64,000 nucleotides of DNA from Vreelandella aquamarina (GTDB taxonomy: Bacteria; Pseudomonadota; Gammaproteobacteria; Pseudomonadales; Halomonadaceae), in the NCBI RefSeq assembly GCF_020075495.1, contig NZ_JABYQT010000005.1:124001-188000 (forward strand), in the 5' to 3' direction. Shown here piece after piece: positions 1 to 8,186 of this stretch (its first letter is position 1; every line of letters starts with the position of its first letter). Below the pieces are notes generated by a model. The model worked only from the letters and a program-made list of their open reading frames with translations. It was not told the origin of the DNA and did not search any database. The position numbers and the translations under genes were made by a program.

Positions 1-326
1 CTACCCAGGCGAGCCCAGTCCAGACCCAGAATGAACAGCACGTAGCAGATGAGATGCAATACCGCATAGGCGAGCGTCCAGAGCCCCAGCTGGCGGCGAA
101 TAAGGTTGAAGCCTTTCCAGCGGGTCAGCTTGGTGAGTGGCGTAAGGCTAAGCGTGCACAGCAGCAGCCACAGCGCCCCCAGGCCAATATTGAGCAGCAG
201 GTAACGCCCAGGCTCAGGCCCGGCCATATTGTTGGCCACTTGCCAGCCCCACCATACGAGTGGCAGCAGTGCGGCTGCAAATACGCCTGTTCGCCAGAGA
301 GTAAATATGGTGGCAGGCATCGGCAT
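1..326 (-). CDS. msrQ: MsrQ (YedZ) heme-binding membrane subunit of the MsrPQ system, 3' part missing
   Basis: Partial gene running off the left edge; about 108 codons are visible with no stop. MsrQ is the b-type-heme inner-membrane protein that passes electrons from the quinone pool to periplasmic MsrP, which repairs oxidised methionines. The visible part has hydrophobic helices and the family-typical stretch TRWKGFNLIRRQLGLW followed by AYAVLHLICYVLFILGLD, which carries a likely heme-ligand histidine. The ATG overlaps the msrP stop codon as TGATG, so translation is probably coupled; a second in-frame ATG lies two codons in. Identification rests on both sequence and the msrP neighbour. Confidence 0.9.
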   Translation of the reverse strand, partial: MPMPATIFTLWRTGVFAAALLPLVWWGWQVANNMAGPEPGRYLLLNIGLGALWLLLCTLSLTPLTKLTRWKGFNLIRRQLGLWTLAYAVLHLICYVLFILGLDWARLG

Positions 327-1351
327 CAGTAGTTGACCCGCAGATCCATGCCCGAATAGAGGCTGGCGACTTCATCGGCGTAGCCATTGAACATGCGGGT
401 ATCGATGATATTGGTGTTGAACAAGCTGTTGGGCAGGCGGCGTTCGGTCGCCTGGCTCCAGCGCGGGTGGTCGACTTCCGGATTGACGTTTGCATAGAAG
501 CCATACTCATCGGCTGCGATTCGCTGCCAGGAGTTGAGCGGCTGTTCTTCGACCAGCGATATACGTACGATCGACTTGATGCTCTTGAAGCCATATTTCC
601 AGGGCACGACGAGCCGCAGCGGTGCGCCGTTCTGGTTGGGCAGCTCGCGTCCATACATGCCCAGAGCCAGGAAGCTGAGCGGATGCATGGCTTCATCAAG
701 CCGCAGTCCTTCCACGTAAGGCCAGTCAATCAAGGCAAACGAAGAACGCTGCCCCGGCATCTGTTCAGGATCGACCAAGGTTTCAAAGCGTACGTACTTG
801 GCCTTTGAGGTAGGCTCGGCGCGCTCGATGACATCGGCAAGCGAAATGCCTAGCCAGGGAATGACCATCGACCAGGCCTCCACACAGCGCAAGCGATAGA
901 TCCGTTCTTCGAATCGGGAGGGTGCCGCGATATCTTCAAGCGCGAAGCGCCCAGCGTTATTGACCTCGCCATCGATCACTACACTCCAAGGCTCGGTCAC
1001 CAGACTGCCAGCCTTGCGGGCCGGATCACTTTTTCCAGTACCGAATTCGAAGAAGTTGTTGTAGCTGCTGGCATCCGCGTAGGGAGCGGTCTTGTCCTTG
1101 GTCGGGTCACTGGGCATCACGGCCTGCCACTCGGCGGCATCGCGTTTGGCCTTGAACCATTCAGGAGCATCGCCTGGCGGTACATCACCATAGTCTGGGT
1201 GCTGCTCGGAGGCCTTGAGGCTACCGGCAAAGGCCAGACCTGCACCCAGACTGGCAAGCCCACCCATAAAGCGCCGGCGCGATAGATAGACCGTCTCCGG
1301 TGTTACCTCCGATTCATGAGTATCGCTTGGTTTGGCAATGTTGATCAGCAT
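326..1351 (-). CDS. msrP: MsrP (YedY) periplasmic protein-methionine-sulfoxide reductase, molybdopterin subunit
   Basis: Catalytic subunit of MsrPQ, reducing methionine sulfoxide in periplasmic proteins with a molybdopterin cofactor. The 341-aa product has a twin-arginine export signal near residue 25 (LSRRRFMGGLASLGAGLAFA) and then a sulfite-oxidase-like molybdopterin domain. RLRCVEAWSMVIPW contains the cysteine expected to ligate molybdenum, and the C-terminal part includes LVVPWKYGFKSIKSI. Length fits the family. An AGGAGG-type ribosome binding site lies a few bases before the ATG. It is followed with TGATG overlap by msrQ, forming a two-gene operon. In related bacteria such operons respond to oxidative or chlorine stress; no operator was identified here. 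Confidence 0.96.
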   Translation of the reverse strand: MLINIAKPSDTHESEVTPETVYLSRRRFMGGLASLGAGLAFAGSLKASEQHPDYGDVPPGDAPEWFKAKRDAAEWQAVMPSDPTKDKTAPYADASSYNNFFEFGTGKSDPARKAGSLVTEPWSVVIDGEVNNAGRFALEDIAAPSRFEERIYRLRCVEAWSMVIPWLGISLADVIERAEPTSKAKYVRFETLVDPEQMPGQRSSFALIDWPYVEGLRLDEAMHPLSFLALGMYGRELPNQNGAPLRLVVPWKYGFKSIKSIVRISLVEEQPLNSWQRIAADEYGFYANVNPEVDHPRWSQATERRLPNSLFNTNIIDTRMFNGYADEVASLYSGMDLRVNY

Positions 1352-1378
1352 AATGATGCCTCCTGCCTATAGGGCTAA

Positions 1379-2407
1379 TTACTTCTTGTTCGACTGCTGT
1401 TCTCTGACGCTAATCGAAGCGGGTAGTTCAGCAAGTTGCTGTTGCAGGCTTGCCATATGCTGCACCATCTGCGTCTGCCAATCCTGCGCTTGGCGGGTCT
1501 GCTCAGCCTGCTGGCGTTGGGCGATCTGCGCCTTTTCCAATTGCTCGGTCAATACGTCTTGCTGCTGCTTGAGTGCCTCGCTGTGCTGCTCCAACTCCTT
1601 GATACGTTGAAGCGCCTGACCGGTTTCCAGTTGATGGCGGTGCACTTCCTGGCGGCTGCTCTTTAGCTCTTCGCTCAAGGTGTCGATGCGTTGCTGCTTT
1701 TGCTGCGCGCGCTTCTGGGCGGCCTTTTCCTCCTGGGCTCGCTCTTGGCGGGCATCGTCCAGCATGGCCATCAGCCGACCTTCTGCGGCTTCATTACGCT
1801 GCTCTTCCTGGGCAAGGCGCTTTTCCCAGCCGGTTTGCTGAGCTTTCAGTTCCTCATTGTACTGCTGGGCGTTGTCGGCGTTTTGCTGCCGAAGCGCTTC
1901 CAAAGTCAGTTTCAGCTGCTGATTTTCACCGCGCAGGTCCTCTGCCGTCTGGTGAAGGTGCTGCTCGCTTGTCTGGCTGGTGGCCAATTCGCGGGTGAGT
2001 GCTTCAAGACGCTGCTCGGTATGGCGTAAATGCTCTGCCAGGGCACTTTCGCGCTGTTCGGCATGAACTGCTTGCTGTAGCGCCTCGGCCGCTGCCTGCT
2101 GCGCCTCTTCCACCTGCCTGTTGGCCTCTTCGCGGTAATGCACCAAGGCCTGATTGGCCACTTCCTGCGCTTCGCGCCACAGCTCGCTGGCCAGGTTGAC
2201 CACTACTTCGGGTACGCCTTTGGGTGGGGGAACGTCACGATTCTGCTCGCGCTCGGTGCGCCACAGGCGAAAGTGTTCGCTGATCGTGGTGAAGCTGCCG
2301 GTGCCCAGCACATCACGAATGCGCTGCACGCTGGGCGTATCGCCGCGGCTCAGCAGCGTATCGATTGCCTGTTGCACATCACTGTACTGAATGCCGTTGC
2401 GAGCCAT
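1379..2407 (-). CDS. KfrA-like DNA-binding coiled-coil protein
   Basis: 342-aa protein with an N-terminal helix-turn-helix domain of the KfrA_N type (about residues 1-110: MARNGIQYSDVQQAIDTLL, then a GTGSFTTISEHFRLWR recognition segment). A very long Gln/Glu/Ala-rich coiled coil follows, to about residue 330. KfrA of IncP plasmids is an autoregulated filament-forming DNA-binding protein with a plasmid-stability role; chromosomal homologues are poorly characterised. I chose the ATG at 2407 because an AGGAAG ribosome binding site precedes it by 9 bases; in-frame ATGs at 2416 and 2458 are alternatives. It is divergent from a tyrosine recombinase across an AT-rich region with repeated inverted motifs, which suggests autoregulation. 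Function on the chromosome is unknown. Confidence 0.85.
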   Translation of the reverse strand: MARNGIQYSDVQQAIDTLLSRGDTPSVQRIRDVLGTGSFTTISEHFRLWRTEREQNRDVPPPKGVPEVVVNLASELWREAQEVANQALVHYREEANRQVEEAQQAAAEALQQAVHAEQRESALAEHLRHTEQRLEALTRELATSQTSEQHLHQTAEDLRGENQQLKLTLEALRQQNADNAQQYNEELKAQQTGWEKRLAQEEQRNEAAEGRLMAMLDDARQERAQEEKAAQKRAQQKQQRIDTLSEELKSSRQEVHRHQLETGQALQRIKELEQHSEALKQQQDVLTEQLEKAQIAQRQQAEQTRQAQDWQTQMVQHMASLQQQLAELPASISVREQQSNKK

Positions 2408-2454
2408 GGTCTTCATCTTCCTGCGCTGGGGGTATCTATCTATTGTCCACCGTG

Positions 2455-2549
2455 ACACGTATTAATACAATAATTACGTTATATGTAATACGTAAAATTA
2501 TTTATCTTATTGCAGATAAATTCAAGATTACACGTATTATCTTGAATTT
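2455..2549. promoter_or_regulatory. Probable operator array between the KfrA-like gene and the recombinase
   Basis: The AT-rich divergent intergenic region carries the octamer ACGTATTA three times: 2457-2464 (+), 2486-2493 (-) and 2532-2539 (+). The middle copy sits in an inverted repeat TTACGT (2474-2479) / ACGTAA (2490-2495). The third lies inside the loop of an 11-base perfect inverted repeat, AAATTCAAGAT at 2518-2528 and ATCTTGAATTT at 2539-2549. Repeated inverted motifs directly upstream of a KfrA-type gene match the way plasmid KfrA represses its own promoter. That the KfrA-like protein binds here is inference. Confidence 0.5.
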
Positions 2550-2693
2550 TATGGGGCGGGATAGCACACTTGGGTCATGTAATGGCTAGCAGGCTTTGAG
2601 CAGCAAGCATGCGGCAGCCCATAAGCGCACAGGTAATGTGCATAGAAAATGCTTATAAACAAAAAGTTAACGGTCGAGGGGGCGGTAGAAACA

Positions 2694-3827
2694 ATGGACG
2701 CTGGCAAGAGCCGTTTGCCCATGGAAACTCCAGGCGTAATGAGCGCATCGCTCGGAAGCAGGGTGGTCCGGCGCATTGATGCGGTAACGGATGCCGACGC
2801 GGTAGCAGCGTGGCTTGCGGAGTACCGGGAAAGCCCGCAGACCTTGAAAAGCTATCGACGGGAAACCGAGCGTCTGCTGCTTTGGCTCGCCAGCAGGCAG
2901 CTGACACTGGGCGACATGGACCGCGAAGCGCTACGCCATTTCGAACAATTTCTGGCTGACCCTCAGCCGGCAGAACGCTGGACAGGGCCATCCAGGCCTC
3001 GCCATCACCCTCAGTGGCGACCGTTTCGGGGAGGGCTTTCACCCGCCAGCCGTCGGCAGAGCCTGGTCATCTTGCAGGGGCTCTTCACCTGGCTGGTGGA
3101 AGCCGGCTGGCTGAGCCATAACCCGTTTCGGCTGATGAGAGACAAGTCGCGCCGCCTGAATAACCAGGCGCCGGGTGTTCAGCGCTATCTGGAGCGCCCG
3201 TTGTGGGAGTGGTTCTGGCAATGGCTGAATGGGTCGCTCGAAGCAGGGCAGAGCAAGCGTGGGTTTTATGAGCATGCCCGGCGGCGCTTCATTTTCGGCT
3301 TTGCCTACCTGTTGGCACCCCGCGTCAATGAAATGGCAGAGACGCGTATGGGCGATTTTCAGCTGATAGAAGGGCGCTGGTGGTGGAGTGTAGTGGGCAA
3401 GGGGAGCAAGGTGGCGCGCGTACCCTTGCCAGAAGATATGCTGGCTTGCCTGGCTGACTGGCGAAAGGTGCTGAAGCTTGATGCCCGGCCGGCTTATCAG
3501 GATGAAAGCCCTGCCATCAGAGCCCTGGATGGCAAGCGCGGCATTGGTCACAATCAGCTCTACCGGCTGATTCGCGATACCTTCATGCAAGCGGCCGATG
3601 CGCTCGAAGGTGAGGGAGGCGACCCTGGTTATGTGGCCGCGCTGCGCCAGGCCACGCCCCACTGGTTACGTCACACATCGATTACCCACCAGGCGCAGTC
3701 TGGTATCAGCTTGCGCCACTTGGCTGAAAGCGCGCGCCATGCACGCCTGGATACCACCTCGCGCTATCTTCATACTGAAGATCATGAGTGGCACCGTGAG
3801 CAACAGCTCCATCGGCTTGCGCCCTGA
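2694..3827 (+). CDS. Tyrosine-type site-specific recombinase (integrase family)
   Basis: 377-aa tyrosine recombinase. An N-terminal SAM-like core-binding domain (about 35-150, including SPQTLKSYRRETERLLLWL) precedes the catalytic domain. Candidate catalytic residues are all visible: Arg210 in LLAPRVNEM, Lys in VVGKGSKVARVPL, His323 and Arg326 in HWLRHTSITHQ, His349 in ARHARLDTTSRYLH, and nucleophile Tyr358. It is longer than XerC/XerD (about 300 aa) and is not near a tRNA. The ATG at 2694 follows a GAGGGGG stretch; an upstream in-frame ATG at 2649 lacks a clear ribosome binding site. The divergent partner is the KfrA-like gene. No excisionase or phage genes are present, so it is probably a stand-alone chromosomal recombinase or a relic. 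Confidence 0.9.
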   Translation: MDAGKSRLPMETPGVMSASLGSRVVRRIDAVTDADAVAAWLAEYRESPQTLKSYRRETERLLLWLASRQLTLGDMDREALRHFEQFLADPQPAERWTGPSRPRHHPQWRPFRGGLSPASRRQSLVILQGLFTWLVEAGWLSHNPFRLMRDKSRRLNNQAPGVQRYLERPLWEWFWQWLNGSLEAGQSKRGFYEHARRRFIFGFAYLLAPRVNEMAETRMGDFQLIEGRWWWSVVGKGSKVARVPLPEDMLACLADWRKVLKLDARPAYQDESPAIRALDGKRGIGHNQLYRLIRDTFMQAADALEGEGGDPGYVAALRQATPHWLRHTSITHQAQSGISLRHLAESARHARLDTTSRYLHTEDHEWHREQQLHRLAP

Positions 3828-3875
3828 AGCAGGTATACTAGGGCGACGTTTTAAATGCACAGAGAAGGAATCCCT

Positions 3876-4292
3876 ATGAGCACTTCCGGCGCCGAACAGG
3901 CCCAGCAAGAGCTGATCGAAGAGTTCGAGATGTTTGATAACTGGATGGACCGGTATCAGTACATTATCGACATGGGCAAACAGCTGCCTGATTTCCCGGA
4001 GGCGTTGAAGACCGAGCAGTACAAGATCCAGGGTTGCCAGTCCAACGTCTGGATGTGTCACGAGGCGCAGGAAGAGCAGCTGATCTTCAAGGCCACATCC
4101 GATGCAGCCATCGTGTCCGGGCTGATTGCCGTACTGCTGCGTATTTACAGCGGGCGTAGCGCTGCTGAAATTCGCGCGACCGAACCTCACTTCCTGGCGG
4201 ATCTGGGGCTGGACAAGCATCTTTCGCCTACGCGCAGCAACGGCCTGCATGCCATGATCGAACGCATTTATCAGGTCGCGGGGAAGAACTGA
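3876..4292 (+). CDS. SufE-family cysteine desulfurase sulfur acceptor
   Basis: 138-aa SufE/CsdE-family protein that takes persulfide sulfur from a cysteine desulfurase for Fe-S cluster assembly. Family signatures are FDNWMDRYQYIIDMGKQLP near the N-terminus, the active-site loop YKIQGCQSNVWM with acceptor Cys54, and a C-terminal RSNGLHAMIERIY helix. The ATG at 3876 is preceded by GAGAAGGAA at good spacing; an upstream in-frame ATG at 3855 is less likely. It stands alone, 48 bases after the recombinase stop, without sufS or csdA beside it. Whether it is SufE or CsdE cannot be decided from sequence alone. Confidence 0.92.
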   Translation: MSTSGAEQAQQELIEEFEMFDNWMDRYQYIIDMGKQLPDFPEALKTEQYKIQGCQSNVWMCHEAQEEQLIFKATSDAAIVSGLIAVLLRIYSGRSAAEIRATEPHFLADLGLDKHLSPTRSNGLHAMIERIYQVAGKN

Positions 4293-4331
4293 AAAACCGA
4301 GAGAAGGGCGGTGGAAACTGAAGGTGGCAGC

Positions 4332-4667
4332 TTAGCGCGGAGTATGATGGTCGCCGTAGCAGGAAGGTGTCAGTTCGTTATCTTCACGGCAAAGCTTTTC
4401 GCTTCGCCCGCCGGGTACCGGATCCATACCACCGGCACTACCGGGATGGCACCTGACGATTCGCTTGAGTGCCATCCAGCCGCCCTTGATCGGGCCATGA
4501 ACCTGAATGGCTTCAATCGTATAGGAAGAGCAGCTGGGCCAGAAGCGGCAGCGTGGGCCCAGCAGCGGGCTGATCAGATACTGATAAACCCGTACCAGGC
4601 CAATCATCAGACGCCCGAGCAGGCGTCCAGTAAAGCGGATCGTTGCGAGCCATCCTCGGGCAAGCAC
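4332..4667 (-). CDS. yidD: YidD membrane protein insertion efficiency factor
   Basis: Small membrane-associated protein of the YidD family, which assists YidC-dependent membrane protein insertion. The core is recognisable: [31 protein letters not shown], with the family cysteines, followed by [15 protein letters not shown]. At 111 aa it is longer than the usual 70-90 aa because of a hydrophilic C-terminal tail. It begins with GTG overlapping the hisI stop as TAGTG, so it is probably translated by coupling. YidD normally sits between rnpA and yidC; here it is at the end of the zur-hisI block, an unusual place. Confidence 0.9.
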   Translation of the reverse strand: MLARGWLATIRFTGRLLGRLMIGLVRVYQYLISPLLGPRCRFWPSCSSYTIEAIQVHGPIKGGWMALKRIVRCHPGSAGGMDPVPGGRSEKLCREDNELTPSCYGDHHTPR

Positions 4668-5134
4668 TACGTTTGACCGTAAAGCTCGGCAGGGTCAATC
4701 AGCGGCTTGCTGTTGACATGCGCCTGCTCACCAGTCAGCGATAGATAGAAACAGCTGCGCCGACCGGTATGGCAGGCCGGGCCTGTCTGTTCGACCTGCA
4801 GCAAGAGCGTATCTCCATCACAGTCGAGCGCAGCGGCCTTGAGGTGCTGCTGTTGCCCTGAAGATTCGCCCTTGCGCCAGAGCGTTTTGCGTGAGCGCGA
4901 ATAGTAGCAGACCCGCTGGGTTGCCAGCGTTTCTTCAAGTGCTTCTCGGTTCATCCATGCCATCATCAGCACCTCTTTTGTATCGTGCTGCTGGGCGATG
5001 GCGGGCAGCAGGCCGTCTGCATTGAAATGCACGGCCTCAAGCAGGGCGGACATACCCGGCAGGGTATCGTCAGGTGTGGCGCTCTCGAGCGCCTTGAAAA
5101 GCTCGCGTGGGGGGAGTTGATCAAAACGGGACAT
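4667..5134 (-). CDS. hisI: Phosphoribosyl-AMP cyclohydrolase HisI
   Basis: Third step of histidine synthesis: opening of the adenine ring of PR-AMP, a Zn- and Mg-dependent reaction. At 155 aa it has about 25 extra N-terminal residues relative to minimal HisI. Motifs are [61 protein letters not shown] and [14 protein letters not shown], with all three conserved zinc cysteines. It is a stand-alone HisI, without the HisE domain fused. It lies five bases downstream of zur rather than in a his operon, which raises the possibility of a zinc-related paralogue, although its zinc ligands are intact. Confidence 0.93.
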   Translation of the reverse strand: MSRFDQLPPRELFKALESATPDDTLPGMSALLEAVHFNADGLLPAIAQQHDTKEVLMMAWMNREALEETLATQRVCYYSRSRKTLWRKGESSGQQQHLKAAALDCDGDTLLLQVEQTGPACHTGRRSCFYLSLTGEQAHVNSKPLIDPAELYGQT

Positions 5135-5139
5135 GCCTG

Positions 5140-5598
5140 TTACTCACTCTCTTTCTTGCCGGCAGCTCGGCAGTTCTGGCAAAGACCTTGCAGCTCGATG
5201 GTCTGCCGCTCGACGCTGAACCCCTGGCGTTTGGCGAACGCCGCCAGCTGGTCGCCCACTTCATCCAGGTGCAGCTCTTCGACATAGCCACACTGGCGGC
5301 AGATCAGCAGTTGAAAACCGTGAATATGCTCAGGGCAAGCGCAGGCGACATAAGCGTTCTGCGATTCGATGCGATGCACCAGTCCCTGGTCGATAAGGAA
5401 CTCAAGGGCACGGTAGACGGTAGGCGGGCGCGCGGCCGCGTGCTCGGTCGAAAGCTTGTCCAAGAGATCATAAGCTTTCAAACCTCCGCCATTTCTGGCA
5501 ATCAGCTCAAGTACCCGGCGGCGAATGGGCGTAAACCGGACGCCGCGGCTATGGCACTGTGATTCCGCTTGTTGAAGTAGCGTATTCGCTTCAGTCAT
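5140..5598 (-). CDS. zur: Fur-family zinc uptake repressor Zur
   Basis: 152-aa Fur-superfamily metalloregulator. The N-terminal winged helix (about 1-90) includes RFTPIRRRVLELIA and RPPTVYRALEFLIDQGLVHRI. The C-terminal dimer and metal domain has CACPEHIHGFQLLICRQCGYVEE plus a second cysteine pair, LCQNC, for the structural zinc site. The arrangement (long His/Cys-containing loop before CxxC) is Zur-like rather than Fur-like. It lies 32 bases after the ATP-grasp gene and just ahead of hisI, probably read from the upstream operon promoter. No znuABC genes are in the window. No Zur box was recognised immediately upstream. Confidence 0.9.
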   Translation of the reverse strand: MTEANTLLQQAESQCHSRGVRFTPIRRRVLELIARNGGGLKAYDLLDKLSTEHAAARPPTVYRALEFLIDQGLVHRIESQNAYVACACPEHIHGFQLLICRQCGYVEELHLDEVGDQLAAFAKRQGFSVERQTIELQGLCQNCRAAGKKESE

Positions 5599-5630
5599 TA
5601 GGGTACCCGTTGAACATCTTGAGCCTTAGT

Positions 5631-6629
5631 CTACGCGCTTGCCGTAACGGTGTCAGGCGTTTCGACCAGCTCGCTCTTGCGGGCAAAGTGATGCTGGGCA
5701 AAGGCAACCCGCTTGGCTGCTGAAACGCCGTCCGGCTGCCGCTCGATCAGGTCAAGCCGGCGGCGTAGTCCTTCGCCATTGGTCATCTGGATGGCAAGGC
5801 CCGGGCGGGCATTGAGCTCGAGCAGCATCGGGCCGTGCTGACGATCCAGCACCATGTCGGTTCCCAGATAGCCAAGCCCTGTCATTTCATAGCAGCCAGC
5901 CGCGAGATTCAGCAGCGTATCCCACTGCGGAACGACCAGGCTAGCCAGATCATGGCCCGTATCCGGGTGGCTGAAGCAGGGCCGGTCGAACTGTACCCCA
6001 CGCAGCGCCTCCCCAGTAGCAATGTTGAGACCCACGCCTACCGCCCCTTGGTGCAAGTTGGCCTTGCCATCGGAAGCTGCCGTCGAAAGGCGCATCATGG
6101 CCATCACGGGATAGCCCTTGAACACGATTACCCGGATGTCGGGAACGCCTTCATAGGTATAGGCCATCAAGCTTTCATCGAAGTTGATCAGCGTCTCGAT
6201 CAGGGCAACGTCCGGCGAGCCGCCCAGGGAGTAGAGCCCTGATAGAATGTTGGAAACGTGGCGCTCCACATCTTCAAGGCTCAAGTGCGCACCGCTGGGT
6301 TTTACGAACTGGTTATCCACCACTTTCTCGATGACCAGAATGCCCTTGCCACCGCTCCCCTTGGCCGGCTTGATCACGAAGCCGTTGTGCCCCGTCAGCA
6401 TATCGCCAATGTGCTTGACGCCGAACTGGGTGGACACCGTGCCAATCAATTGGGGCGTGGTGATGCCGTACTGCTGGGCCAGCAGCTTGGTCTTCAGCTT
6501 GTCATCCACCAGCGGGTAAAGGCGGCGTGAGTTGTAACGTCCGATATAACGGATGTTGCGACGGTTCATGCCGATGATGCCTTTATCCTGCAGGCGGCTT
6601 GGCCACGTCCAGTCCTTGAACCAGCTCAT
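5631..6629 (-). CDS. Alpha-L-glutamate ligase-like protein (ATP-grasp family)
   Basis: 332-aa ATP-grasp protein of the group annotated as alpha-L-glutamate ligase-like. Visible features are NRRNIRYIGRYNSRRLYPLVDDKLKTK at the N-terminus, the glycine-rich nucleotide loop VIKPAKGSGGKGILV, PDIRVIVFKGYPVMAMMRL and the metal-binding end ELNARPGLAIQ. ATP-grasp enzymes join carboxylates to amines through acyl phosphates; the substrate here is unknown. Its ATG overlaps the stop of the transglutaminase/7TM gene by four bases (ATGA), so the pair is translationally coupled. With the retropepsin gene they form a conserved three-gene cassette seen in many proteobacteria. Confidence 0.9.
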   Translation of the reverse strand: MSWFKDWTWPSRLQDKGIIGMNRRNIRYIGRYNSRRLYPLVDDKLKTKLLAQQYGITTPQLIGTVSTQFGVKHIGDMLTGHNGFVIKPAKGSGGKGILVIEKVVDNQFVKPSGAHLSLEDVERHVSNILSGLYSLGGSPDVALIETLINFDESLMAYTYEGVPDIRVIVFKGYPVMAMMRLSTAASDGKANLHQGAVGVGLNIATGEALRGVQFDRPCFSHPDTGHDLASLVVPQWDTLLNLAAGCYEMTGLGYLGTDMVLDRQHGPMLLELNARPGLAIQMTNGEGLRRRLDLIERQPDGVSAAKRVAFAQHHFARKSELVETPDTVTASA

Positions 6630-8149
6630 GACGGTTTCTCATCGTCGGTAATCGGCTTGAAGCGGCGCAGTTCCAGCAAGCGGTAGCCGGTGTAGTTGCC
6701 CAGCAGCAGAATCAAGGCCATCAGGATCAGCTGAACGCCCAGGAAGTTGAAGGTAATGTGGCGTACCCAAGGGTTGTTCATGGCGAGATAGGCGAGCACC
6801 GCTGTCAGTAGGCTACCGCCGCCCTGAATCAGTACCTGCTTGGGGCCTTCCTCCTCCCAGAGAATCGACATCCGCTCGATGGTCCAGGCCAGAATGATCA
6901 TCGGGAAGAACGTGACCGTAAGGCCGGCGCTCAGCCCCATGCGGTAGGCCAGAACGGTAAATATCGAAATGATGGCAATAACCGTTATGATGACCGCTGA
7001 AACCCTGGCTACCAGTAGAAGGTTCAAGTACGACAGGTAGTTACGAATGATCAACCCTACAGACACGATCAACAGAAAGCCAATCAGGCCAGTCGGCAGG
7101 GTGGTCTGTATGAAGGCGAGGGCGATCAATACCGGCATGAACGTGCCCGAGGTCTTGATACCCACCAGTACGCGCAGAAACACCACTACCAGCGCACCGA
7201 TGGGAATCAGCAGGATGGTCTGGAAAAGCGCCTGCTCTTCCAGGGGCAAGCTGTGGATCGAGAAGTTGATCAAGGTATCTTCAGAGTAATGATTACGCAC
7301 CGCGGCCGAGGCGGGCTGGTGGTGTGTCAGCATGGAGAAGCTGACCCGGGAATTGGTACCGCCCTGAACTTCGAGCACCGCCCGGCCACCGGTTTCCCAC
7401 AGCAGCAGGTTGTCGGGTTGGCCTTGCTCGCCGGTTACGGGATTGAACAGCGCCCACTCGTTGGCAGGCTCATCGAATACCTGGATCCAGCTGCTGAGCG
7501 ACTGGCGGCGGCGGCCATCTTCCAGTACCAGGCCGCTTACTTCCCGGGCCTGCACGCCGGCCTGGTTCAGCAGACGAACGATCAACGCAGAAGGTGTCTC
7601 CTGGGTAAGCAGCAGGCGGGCATTTTCCCCCTGACGCTCACCGTTGACATCGAGAATCAGCTCACGCGCAAAGGTCGCGTTATTGGCGCTGCGTGACCAC
7701 GCCCGGTCAATCAGTTGGCTGGCGGCGGAGTCATAGGGGCTTTCCCAGGGCGTTGCCGATGTCAGCCCAGGTGGAACTTGCACCGGTGGACGGGCATCCG
7801 GTGACACCAGCATCTGAACGGAGTAGTAAAGTTGTTGGCTGCCGGCCGCCTCGCGAATGGTCCATTGCGCCTGGCGGCCAAGTTCGTCGGCCTGGTAAGC
7901 CAGCCCGTAACCTGAAGACGCGGTGTTTTCAGTCAGAACGCGAAAGCCTTTCTGATGCGAGGGAAGTGCCAGGTCGACCTCGACAGGGCCGTTTTGCGCG
8001 TTGAAGTTGATAACGGCTTCGACTTCCCATACCTGACGCTGCTCGCCTGGTACCCACGGTATTTCAAACTGGAGATGTCTGTGCACGCTAGTGGCAATAC
8101 CTGCCACCAGCAGTAAACCCACGATGATATAAAACGGAAGCCGGGACAT
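6626..8149 (-). CDS. Inactive transglutaminase-like domain fused to seven transmembrane helices
   Basis: 507-aa inner-membrane protein. A signal-anchor helix (about 5-22, FYIIVGLLLVAGIATSV) is followed by a large extracytoplasmic region of about 230 residues of transglutaminase-like fold without an evident Cys-His-Asp triad. A C-terminal block of about seven hydrophobic helices follows (from LFQTILLIPIGALVVVFLRV to LILMALILLLGNYTG). This is the architecture called inactive transglutaminase fused to 7TM. The start at 8149 is set by AAGGA seven bases upstream; a longer frame reaching 8272 lacks hydrophobic or family support. It is coupled to the ATP-grasp gene and sits 37 bases after the retropepsin gene. 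Biochemical function is unknown. Confidence 0.88.
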   Translation of the reverse strand: MSRLPFYIIVGLLLVAGIATSVHRHLQFEIPWVPGEQRQVWEVEAVINFNAQNGPVEVDLALPSHQKGFRVLTENTASSGYGLAYQADELGRQAQWTIREAAGSQQLYYSVQMLVSPDARPPVQVPPGLTSATPWESPYDSAASQLIDRAWSRSANNATFARELILDVNGERQGENARLLLTQETPSALIVRLLNQAGVQAREVSGLVLEDGRRRQSLSSWIQVFDEPANEWALFNPVTGEQGQPDNLLLWETGGRAVLEVQGGTNSRVSFSMLTHHQPASAAVRNHYSEDTLINFSIHSLPLEEQALFQTILLIPIGALVVVFLRVLVGIKTSGTFMPVLIALAFIQTTLPTGLIGFLLIVSVGLIIRNYLSYLNLLLVARVSAVIITVIAIISIFTVLAYRMGLSAGLTVTFFPMIILAWTIERMSILWEEEGPKQVLIQGGGSLLTAVLAYLAMNNPWVRHITFNFLGVQLILMALILLLGNYTGYRLLELRRFKPITDDEKPS

Positions 8150-8186
8150 GAAAATTCCTTTCAGCGGAAAGCAGCAGGGGGCTCGG

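Noticed and set aside
2649-2693. Longer N-terminus for the recombinase starting at 2649
   Set aside because: No ribosome binding site at that ATG, whereas the in-frame ATG at 2694 follows a purine-rich GAGGGGG; kept as an alternative only.
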